Origin: Anticarsia gemmatalis
Lineage: Eukaryota; Arthropoda; Insecta; Lepidoptera; Erebidae
NCBI RefSeq assembly: GCF_050436995.1
Contig: NC_134762.1
Coordinates: 9,198,167 to 9,262,166, forward strand
Reading direction: 5' to 3'
DNA: 64,000 bases
Below the pieces are notes generated by a model. That model did no database searches. It was not told where the DNA came from and saw only the letters and a list, made by a program, of their open reading frames with translations. This document shows, piece after piece, positions 10,707 to 18,447 of this stretch (the stretch's first letter is position 1; each line of letters opens with the position of its first letter). The position numbers and the translations under genes were made by a program.

Positions 10707-12020
10707 ATGATTCATCAACACAAATCATTTCGAGAATGTATTGACAATATTAAGGAAAATGAAGCCGTTGTGATTGTTGATTTTTCAGAAAATTACCAAT
10801 GTAAATATAGCTCGGAGATACAGAGTATGCATTTTTCATCTTCTCGCAATCAAATTACTTTGCATACTGGTGTAGCATATATAAAAAATGAAAGTCCAGT
10901 TTGTTCAATTTCGCCAAATAACGAACATAGCCCTTTCACCATTTGGGCTCATCTCTTACCAGTCTTACAAACAATTAAATATCAAAATCCCGAGATAGAT
11001 ACTTTACATATATATTCTGATGGTCCAACAACACAATATCGGCAAAAGAAAAACTTCGCACTCTTCGACAAGTTTACTAATAACTTGGGCCTTAAACATT
11101 CCACATGGTCTTATTTTGAGGCATCACACGGGAAAAATACGGCAGATGGTATTGGTGGAGTACTTAAGAGGACACTGGATTTTCATGTGGGATATGGTAA
11201 AGATGTTCCAAATGCTCTTGAAGCTTTCAAATTATTAAAGAAAGAAACAAATGTAACACTTTATTATGTGTCAGAAACTGACATCAAAGCTATAAAGGAA
11301 ACATGTCCTTTATATAATTTGTGTCCCTTAGTTGGCACTATGGCCGTACATCAAATTATAACCACCGATGAACCTGGCGACATTAAACATAGGCAGGTGA
11401 GCTGTTTTTGTGGCGATGTTAGAGGTAACTGTGCTTGCTTCGAAGTCAAAATTCATAGACTCTACAAGGAAGGTGAAGGTGTTGTGGCCGATATTAAGAC
11501 TAGAGCCAGTAAGAAAATACAGCATGACAGAAAAGAATTTATTAAAATACAAGAAAAGAAAGCAGACGACGTGTCGGCAATATCTAGGCCTGGGACTTCT
11601 GGTGTAAAAATGACAAATAAAATTAATAAATCGATTGTATCTCAAGGAAAAGTGAGCATTAATCCACAAAAATATAAGAAAATCATTAAAGATAAAGAAA
11701 ATAAACCACCAAAGAGACAATATAAGACTATTCTATTCGATTCTTGTTCTTCTGATACTGATGAAGATGTAGTATATGCTGAAAGTTATGATAGTCCCTA
11801 TGATAATGAAGAATGTAACTCTGTATCATCAGACTTGAAAATAAAAACTAACAATAAAGTTACTATTTTGTCGAATATTCGCTTGCATCCAGATAATCAA
11901 AGATACTTTAAATTAGCTGCACCAGGGCCTACGTTATTGCATAAGATTGATCCAACTCATGATATATCGTTAAATACAAATAGTGCAAGTGACAGCGACT
12001 CAAATTTTGAAATCTTTTAA
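10707..12020 (+). CDS. Transposase-like protein of an unnamed family (437 aa)
   Basis: The longest uninterrupted frame here starts at ATG 10707. The first 230 residues hold spaced blocks that I have seen in unannotated insect and cnidarian repeat proteins: 'VIVDFSENYQCKYSSEIQS', 'HFSSSRNQITLHTGVAYI', 'IWAHLLPVLQ', 'YSDGPTTQYRQKKNF', 'EASHGKNTADGIGGVLKR' and 'LVGTMAVHQI'. Asp residues in DFSENY and SDGP are candidates for an RNase H-type active site. This is inference. A Cys cluster (SCFCGDVRGNCACF) follows, then a Lys/Ser/Asp-rich tail with an acidic C-terminus. In-frame coding continues upstream beyond a TAA near 10686, so the copy may be N-terminally truncated. No TIR was found. Confidence 0.65.
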   Translation: MIHQHKSFRECIDNIKENEAVVIVDFSENYQCKYSSEIQSMHFSSSRNQITLHTGVAYIKNESPVCSISPNNEHSPFTIWAHLLPVLQTIKYQNPEIDTLHIYSDGPTTQYRQKKNFALFDKFTNNLGLKHSTWSYFEASHGKNTADGIGGVLKRTLDFHVGYGKDVPNALEAFKLLKKETNVTLYYVSETDIKAIKETCPLYNLCPLVGTMAVHQIITTDEPGDIKHRQVSCFCGDVRGNCACFEVKIHRLYKEGEGVVADIKTRASKKIQHDRKEFIKIQEKKADDVSAISRPGTSGVKMTNKINKSIVSQGKVSINPQKYKKIIKDKENKPPKRQYKTILFDSCSSDTDEDVVYAESYDSPYDNEECNSVSSDLKIKTNNKVTILSNIRLHPDNQRYFKLAAPGPTLLHKIDPTHDISLNTNSASDSDSNFEIF

Positions 12021-12359
12021 TAATTGTACCCAATAAATGTTACGATTTATTTCATTAATTATTAATTATATTTGTCTACGAAGCCAAATAAATCTGATTA
12101 TACCAAAAATAATTATAGTGTTTTATTTCTATAATTTGTAGTTAGTTGAACCTTGGTGTGTGAGTACTATGCCTTATAACATCAGTTTCGTAACGCAAAT
12201 TTTCAGTTTCGTTACTTATCAGTTTAGTTACAAATGTAAAATGTACACTTTTTCTGAGTATGACCCATAAACCATCAAGGTCGCCTAAAAATCAAGACCT
12301 ATAACCCATCAAAAAGTCACAAGTACGGGATAAAAATTTATAAAATGTGTTCGATCAAC
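12021..12359. other. AT-rich spacer
   Basis: The 3' flank of the 437-aa gene: AT-rich text with a possible polyadenylation signal 'aataaa' near 12032 and again near 12089. No other feature is visible until piggyBac copy 2 begins. Confidence 0.4.
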
Positions 12360-12471
12360 AGTTATACATGGTCTTACTCTATACATGCCGGATCTGGAAC
12401 TACCGTCGATGGTCTTGACAAGCCTGGCTCAGTTGTGGTAAAGCTATGTCTGCCGCTTTTGAACGAAGGAA

Positions 12472-12562
12472 GATTCATTGTAGCTGACAACAATAGTTGT
12501 CAGCTACAATGAATCGCGTATGAATAGCGCTATGCCCGTGTAATAACACGGGCATAGCGCTA
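12472..12562. repeat. Two adjacent perfect palindromes with identical AATA loops
   Basis: Palindrome 1 has 20-bp arms at 12472-12491 and 12496-12515 with loop AATA (12492-12495). Palindrome 2 has 17-bp arms at 12525-12541 and 12546-12562, also with loop AATA (12542-12545). Nine bases separate them. The outer arms are normal piggyBac coding sequence (...VADN and GIALAKYL...). The inner arms are inverted copies of it. This looks like self-templated fold-back repair at both sides of a break. Confidence 0.9.
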
Positions 12563-12998
12563 GCAAAGTATCTAAAAGATAGAAACACGGATTTGTGTGG
12601 GACTTTGAAAAAAAACAAATAAATATTCCCAAAGAAGTCGTTCAGAAAAAACTTCGTAGAGGAGAAGTAATGAGTCACACCAGCACATCAAAATATGACT
12701 ATTAAGCATACTGCATTTAATTTGTGTACTTATGCTGATAATAATAGTTTTTGTTTTATCAAAATCGGGTCAAAATTACCGAAGTTACAGCGTTATAAAG
12801 TTTCACTGCTTTTTTAAATTTGCGTTGCTTCGCGCGCTATGCGCTGACGTCACGTCGCGACAGACACGCTTGTTCGACTGCGGGTGATGCGGAGTTTTGA
12901 TTTGAAAAGTGATTTGCATTTAATATTTAAAGAGTCTCTGTATGTGTATGTGTTATAAATTGATTAGGACATTATTCTAATTGTATTAATAAAGCGCG

Positions 12999-13126
12999 AT
13001 GGAAGAAGGTTTTGTAAAAGGACAGTCGGATAACCTACCAAAAGTCGATATTTTTATGGTTGCACAATATTTGTCCGAAAATGGTGATTATGTAGCAGCT
13101 GAAATGCGAGGAATAAAACTAAATAG
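12999..13126 (+). CDS. Orphan first exon, YqaJ-exonuclease-associated type (tentative)
   Basis: From ATG 12999 the exon reads 'MEEGFVKGQSDNLPKVDIFM' and 'VAQYLSENGDYVAAEMRGIK', ending at a clean donor (AAATAG|GTAAGTG). The 'kVd.FMva.y....F..AEmRgvK' pattern is like the start of insect proteins that carry a SWIM finger and a YqaJ-type nuclease domain, often found with transposons. No second exon is present before the end of the element. The family call is from memory of short similarity. Confidence 0.35.
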
Positions 13127-13290
13127 GTAAGTGTACCTATACTTAATGTCTAACTGGCTACTCATTTATATTTCTAGGTAGATATTTCAATCAAGTTGAC
13201 CGTTTGTTTTTTGTCGAGTTTCTAATGGCGGCGGCGGCAGGGATCATAAACAGTTTTCAAGTTTTCAAAGTTCAACATAAACTTCTAAAA

Positions 13291-13534
13291 TCTATACTAA
13301 TATTATAAAGCTGAGGAGTTTGTTTGTTTGAACGCGCCAATCTCAGGAACTACTAATCCGATTTGAAATTCTTTCAGTGTTAGATAGCCCATTTATTGAG
13401 GAAGGTTATAGGCTATATATCATCACGCTACGACCAATAGGAGCAGAGTACCAATAAAAAATGTTACAAAAACGGGGAAAATTTTGACCCATTCTCCCTT
13501 ATGTGACGCAAGCGAAGTTGCGCGGGTCAGCTAG
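13291..13534 (+). mobile_element. Non-autonomous Helitron (244 bp)
   Basis: It begins with TC directly after an A and ends with CTAG directly before a T, the Helitron insertion rule. The 5' end is 'tctatactaatattataaag' and the 3' end has a hairpin (CGCAA, 6-base loop, TTGCG) about ten bases before the final CTAG. This is a common short Helitron type of Lepidoptera ('tttgtttgaacgcgccaatc'). It has no coding capacity, so it moves only with enzymes supplied by another copy. It sits inside the 12672-14192 element. Confidence 0.9.
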
Positions 13535-15078
13535 TTACTTATAAGAATAAAGGCAGTTTAGATTATTTTATAAGTATTTAACAAGCAGTGGTGTCAAACA
13601 TTTCCTTTAAAATAGTAGGTAGTTATGTATTGATTTTTTTTGTATGGATTATAGACAAAAAGTTAATTTTATCCTTTATAGCAAATAAACTGAGTGACGT
13701 TTTAGTTTCGGAAATAGGTATTTATATAAAACATGTGTTTTTAAAGCATTGCGTTATCTTCTTTATTATGTTATTTTAGGTCATTTCGTATGGGTCGTAA
13801 GATCAACCGACCTCACTGTCACATTTTTATCTAATGGTACAGAAAAAAACAATTTTTGGGGTGTTTTTTCACTGGAGTTAGTACATAGGAACAATACAAT
13901 ATTTTCTAACCATTTGGTTTGTCCACTATAAGCAAAACAAATTATTTAAAGCGAAACCGCGAGAGCGCAACGAGCCTATGTAGGTATCGGCAAGTACTGA
14001 CGAAATAGCAGTGTCGCGAGATGACGTCACACGTCCGTGCGGCCGCTTCGCCGGAGTTTGGCGCGAAGGCCATACTTTGACGTTTAATATCTCGGTCATT
14101 TTTAAAGATACGAAAAAGATAAAAACAGATTTTTTGTCCTTGAAGTACCTAGTTTTTAAATATGCTCATAACAAAAATCATTGGTGTGACTCATTGCGCG
14201 GCAAATGGACAACAGCATAACTGTGATCAAGTGGCATGATAAACGTGATGTGTTGATGATATCAACTTGCCATGATAGAACAAATATATCTTCCTGGCGA
14301 GGAGTGACCTCAAAACCTAATTCGATTATAGATTATAGTGAGGCTAAAAAGGGCATAGACGTAGCCGACCAGCTTAGTAGCTACTACTCGCCACTAAGAA
14401 AGAGCCTAACGTGGTACAAAAACATTGCATTTGATTTATTATTTCAAACCGCGGTCGTCAACACAAGGGTAATTTACAATGAGGCGACAGGTTTTAACAC
14501 CACTATTTTAGATATTCAAGAGACCATGATTCGGCATTGGATTGGCAAAGAAGTCCAAAAACAAAAACCAGCAAGACCAAGCACATCTGCTTCTGTTTCT
14601 ACAGAAAAAAAACATCACTCACGCAGATACCTCGACGAGATGGTAAGTTGTCGAGAAGGCGGTGCGTTTCTTGTTACGCTAAGAAAAAGGAGGAGGGACA
14701 TCCACTTCAAGCAAAACAAGTAAGCACAGAGTGCCTAGAGTGCAAAAAAAGCTTTTGTTTGTCGTGCTACAATGAGGCACATAAAAACAAAAAGTAATTT
14801 TTGGATTATAATTTCATTATTTCGCCTAATTTTGATTGTTTTGTATTACACGTTTTCTAATAAATAAACAAGATTTCATTCATTTTTTGTTTACTTTATT
14901 TTTTCTAAATATATTTTTTTTTTGATAAATCACTGTGGTTTTATTTGATTTGCTAATCAAGAGGATGTACTCCATACGTCCCAATACTAAAAATGTGCAT
15001 TAACCTGCTACGTCCTCTTTGTTGGCTCTAAATTTGATCATATGTGATTCATGAACGTACAATCCTTGTTACAAAATA

Positions 15079-15121
15079 TGTCCCATGAATCATATGTGAT
15101 TCACATATGATTCATGGGACA
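15079..15121. repeat. Perfect palindrome, 21-bp arms, 1-base loop
   Basis: Arms are 15079-15099 and 15101-15121 around a single T. Part of the arm ('atcatatgtgattcatga') also occurs in direct orientation at 15038-15055. It lies just before the Helitron-type 3' region and about 150 bp from that element's end, too far to be the usual Helitron hairpin. Confidence 0.85.
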
Positions 15122-15278
15122 GGGAACCTGTAACAACTGGACTGATTTTGATGAAATTTTTTGTGTGTGTTCAAGAGGATCTGAGAATGGTTTAGATTCA
15201 CAATTTTGTCCGCTGGACAATGATTTTTAAATTTATTTTTAATTTATTAGACAGGACAACGTCTGTCGGGTCCGCTAG
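15122..15278 (+). mobile_element. Helitron 3' terminal region inserted in Harbinger transposase
   Basis: The text runs from 'ctggactgattttgatgaaa' to 'gacaggacaacgtctgtcgg' and ends 'tccgCTAG' followed by T. A small hairpin (GACAG/CTGTC) precedes the end, as in Helitrons. The same motifs are common at lepidopteran Helitron ends. The 5' end was not located. The terminus falls inside the Harbinger transposase frame just after 'ILHNT', so the last codons of that frame are Helitron sequence. Confidence 0.7.
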
Positions 15279-15646
15279 TATTGTGTAAAATGCAAGTTGT
15301 TAATACCACTTTATCTACAAACTTTGGATGCAATTTATTATTTTTGTTGTAAATCGCAAATTTTTGATATAAAATTCCAAAAGCGTTTTCAACAACCCTT
15401 CTAGCTCGTGATAAGCGGTAATTATATTGCCGTTCAGGATCTGATAGTCTCCGTGTATCTGAGCGAGGATATGGTCTTAATAAATATGTCTTCAATGGAA
15501 ATGCCTCGTCTCCCACAAATACATGTGGCATTGCATGATTAGTTCCTGGTAATAGTTTGTCACATGGAATATTGAATGTGTTTCTTTCAAGTGCCTTTCC
15601 AAATGTAGATGATAAATTAGTAAATGTAGATCCAGTTATGAAGTAC
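15279..15646 (-). pseudogene. Harbinger transposase, C-terminal exon (copy 2)
   Basis: After a clear acceptor (TTGTTGCAG, exon start 15646) the minus strand reads 'YFITGSTFTNLSSTFGKALE', then 'MPHVFVGDEAFPLKTYLLRPY' with the second catalytic Asp, 'YNYRLSRARRVVENAFGILY' with the catalytic Glu, and 'VVLTTCILHNT'. The frame is then continued into inserted Helitron sequence to 15247. The rest of the transposase (GAIDGKH block) is not found. On the other strand, immediately to the right, is the MADF exon of the same element. Confidence 0.85.
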
Positions 15647-15789
15647 CTGCAACAATAAATGTATATTTAATATACGTTTTATAATACGTGTATATGTTTA
15701 TGTGAATGTGTGTGTACGTACTCCCTTTCACACATACATGTGTAACTACATGCGCTTGATATAGTTAACCATGATTTATTTTATTTCAG

Positions 15790-16542
15790 AATCTGAGTGT
15801 AAGAAAACTTGGTTAAATCTTAGAGAGTCTCACTGACCAGCTATGAAGAAGCGTAAAACTAAAAGTGGTCAGGCAGCCCCGACGACGAAAAAGTGGACCT
15901 TTGAAGATGAAATGAGTTTTTTAGTACCTCATTACAAAGAAAGAAATACAATCTCTTCGGTTGATGATGATGACGGTTCAGATGTTAGCAGTTTCTTGGG
16001 TAATGATGATTCACAGAACTCAATAAACATAATTCAGTCTCCAGAAAACTTACAAGCGGAAACTACTCCACTTTCGCCGCGTCCTGAGTCTTCTGCATCT
16101 TCAGTTGCATCCAAAATTTCAAAAAAAAAACTTAATATTGAAAAAAATTCAGCGTCACAAACTTTAATGAAATATTTATTAAATCACAACGAAACCAAAA
16201 AAGAAGATGAGATAGATACATTTTTTAAGAGCATTGCGGCAACGGTTAAAAAATTTTCAGAATATAACCAAGCTGTTATGAAAAGTAAAATATATAACGC
16301 AGTTTCGGAAATGGAGTTAAAAGAAATCGCAGAGAAACAAAGCTTTTATAGTTATCGCAACCCTTACCTACATTCCCCATAGAGAAGATGACATGCCTCG
16401 AGGTTATACCACTCTAAATAACATTAGCCACGAGACACAATCAACATCTGGCGCTTCAAACATTCATGATTTTAATATTTCAAACTTAGAAGAAAATGGC
16501 GCGTCAAATGCTGATGATCTTGATACTTCAAACAATCTTTAA
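15790..16542 (+). pseudogene. MADF-BESS partner protein of Harbinger copy 2, last exon
   Basis: An acceptor (ttatttcag) at 15781-15789 leads into 'SECKKTWLNLRESH', a TGA, then 'PAMKKRKTKSGQAAPTTKKW' and 'FEDEMSFLVPHYKER', the second half of a MADF domain. A Ser/Asp-rich linker and a BESS-like end ('IDTFFKSIAATVKKFSEYNQ') follow. Near 16375 the frame shifts and a further 55 codons (EDDMPRGYTTLNN...) end at 16542. One stop and one shift mark it as dead. The first MADF exon is not seen immediately upstream. Confidence 0.72.
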
Positions 16543-17496
16543 TTTATACAATGATTGTATTTTTGTTGTGGCGCTATTTTTGTTTAATTGCCATAATTTT
16601 TGGATTTAATAATATAGTTTTGTATAATAAAAAAATATGTGATTTATGGGTATTTTTTTTTACCTAAACTACAAAAAAGTTGCATTTACTAAAATACCTT
16701 ACGCAATCACACAAAATATATACACACATACACCAGACATAAAACGTACATCCCCTGTGCACACCTGATCGCAAATGAGGGTTGCGTTCCAAATCTTTTA
16801 GTTAGTTTAGTTCTAGTTTTTCTTCGGGCGATATTGTTTCTCTGAATGTTGTATTCTTCTTCCTTATACATTCATCTATAGACTGCAATATGTTTCAAAA
16901 GAGATATTTCGGCATATGAAAATAAATATAAAATTTCTCTTCATCATCCATCAAATGTTTTTTTATAGTCTGAAATTCCCCTTCAGTACTCCTTGCTTTA
17001 TTCATACTGTGTACCCAATATCATTTTCTTTTTTTCTTGCTATTTTCTTTTTCATCTTCATCAAGTGCTATGGCTATGATAGCCAACTCACGTATTGTAA
17101 ACCAAGACATAACCGTGCGCTACACTTAACGTTTGGATTCAAACTGATCTGGTGCCAACCAGGTCAGCCAGGGGGCGGCGAGGCGTAAGCGCGGTGTCGC
17201 CTAGCCGTAGCCGAGTTGACGTACAGGCGCTGCTGATACGCTTTCGTTACGTGCATACGGTAGGTTGACGCCTGGTTGACAGCGAGGCGAAAGGCGTTAC
17301 GGTTACGATCCCTTTCCGATCCCATATGTGTGCTGAGACCTTAATTCGGGCAGACCGCACCGCGCCGCGCCGCGCCGCTCCGCACAAAAAGTGTGTGAAA
17401 AAAATTGAACGTTTGCTTCAACGCGCGCTAACGCAGACGGCGCACACTTTAGTAGGCAATCTGCATTTGCTAGGGGTGGACGTAACGCATGCGATC
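16543..17496. other. Spacer with a CpG-rich block
   Basis: AT-rich text up to about 17150, then a CpG-rich segment (17160-17420) with repeated 'cgccgcgc' near 17365. It may be the promoter side of the MADF exon at 17497 or part of a Harbinger terminus. No domain was recognised. Confidence 0.35.
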
Positions 17497-17700
17497 ATGG
17501 CGCCAGAGGTCGATGTAACGATATTAATTCAAGAAATACGAAACAGACCAGCAATTTATGATACTTCTAAGGCAGAATATCTGATAGACATTTAAAAAGA
17601 AGAATGTGGGATGAAGTGTGCTGTAATGTTTATTCCGCTCCTGTTTGGACATGTATGACGTCTAAAGAAAAAAAAATTAATAGACTTTACCACATTAGTA
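17497..17700 (+). pseudogene. MADF protein, first exon, frameshifted
   Basis: From ATG 17497 the frame gives 'MAPEVDVTILIQEIRNRPAI' and 'YDTSKAEYLID', then a stop. One base over, it continues 'RHLKRRMWDEVCCNVY'. Together this is a MADF domain start: an LI...I-rxrP-x-x-Y-D helix, then 'W.eV'. A single-base shift near 17585 explains the break. It probably belonged to a Harbinger element, since last exons of such genes occur at 15.8, 46.4 and 50.8 kb. Confidence 0.6.
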
Positions 17701-18099
17701 GAACCGTACAGAGACCAAGCTTCGAGGGAGCTGTCAAAATGTATGCCTATTTTGGTAGGGTTGTCACGGTCGGATAAAATAAATATAAAGTAGGTACCTG
17801 TCACGGATTTAAAACATTGCGTCGCGTTTCCGTCGCGTTGCGCACCCTTAAAGCATTAACAGACGATCGCACCGCACCGTGACCTTGGTGTGCTCCGGAC
17901 AATATTCGATAGTGTGTACATCGGTCCGCCGCACATTATTATTATTATTGACGGTCCGCTCGGTCCGATCATCCGATGGTTCTGCCAAAGGATTCGGTGC
18001 CGTTCGCGCGTTGTTCGCGCGTGTGGCCCACGCACCGCACCGTTTAGCGCTTTAGTCGCAATTCTGCCTCCGAGCGAGACACACGTTAACGAAGTTGCA

Positions 18100-18447
18100 A
18101 TGGCGGCGGCGTCGGAGCAAGAAGCCGTAAATATTACGGAGAAACAGTTGATTTTAGAAATCATTCAAATTTATAAGGATTTTCCATGTTTATAGGATTC
18201 TTCCCACGAACTCTATTGTAACAAAGACGCCCGCAATCAAGCATTAGAAATTATATTAGAAAAGTGGAAAACGGGTTACCCACATGCCACAATAGAGGAC
18301 GTTAAGAAAAAAATTTAACACCTAAGAGCAGCATATAGGCGTGAACGAAAAAAGGGGTGTAGTATCAGCTCGCCCCCTGGATCTTGCCCCTTCCGATTAA
18401 AATGTTCCACTCGCCCCGTTTTTATTAATTTGGAGTTGTGGTTCGCC
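18100..18447 (+). pseudogene. MADF-type protein, broken, hit by hAT insertion
   Basis: From ATG 18100: 'MAAASEQEAVNITEKQLILE', 'IIQIYKDFPCL', stop, 'DSSHELYCNKDARNQALEII', 'LEKWKTGYPHATIEDVKKKI', stop, 'HLRAAYRRERKKGCS'. The order of helix, 'YkdfPCLw', 'Y.nk..R..AL' and 'LRaaYrrE' is that of a MADF domain. Two nonsense changes are present. Upstream (17820-18099) is CpG-rich, like a promoter. The intact hAT element starts right after 18447. Confidence 0.6.

Larger units (their letters stand above)
12672..14192 (+). mobile_element. 1.5-kb DNA element with GAGTCACACCA terminal inverted repeats
   Basis: The ends are 'gagtcacacca' at 12672 and its inverse ending at 14192, flanked by AT on both sides. 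Taking the element out with one AT gives back an open piggyBac frame (GEV-IARQ). A 2-bp duplication and a retained YqaJ-like exon (12999-13126) would fit an ISL2EU-type element, but that is a guess. The inside also holds CpG-rich stretches containing 'tgacgtcac' near both ends (12846, 14020) and a Helitron (13291-13534). No transposase is present, so it is non-autonomous. Confidence 0.65.
12360..14797 (+). pseudogene. piggyBac transposase, copy 2 (interrupted)
   Basis: The first part reads 'TWSYSIHAGSGTTVDG', 'VVVKLCLPLLNEGRFIVADN', then, after a palindromic insertion (12472-12562), 'GIALAKYLKDRNTDLCGTLKKN' and 'NFVEEK/RGEV'. A 1.5-kb element (12672-14192) then splits the gene. Reading resumes as 'IARQMDNSITVIKWHDKRDV', 'KKGIDVADQLSSYY' (third catalytic Asp region) and, after a shift near 14680, a Cys-rich finger (ECLECKKSFCLSCYNEAH) ending at 14797. 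The N-terminal half, including the first catalytic Asp, is missing. Removal of the insert with one AT restores the frame. Confidence 0.82.

Noticed and set aside
14880..15120. 5' part of the Helitron ending at 15278
   Set aside because: No A-TC start with the matching terminal motif was found; the 5' boundary is left open.
18361..18447. Continuation of the MADF gene across the hAT element into 20924-20990
   Set aside because: A frame can be read across after removing the hAT, but the residues do not match the MADF/BESS pattern.
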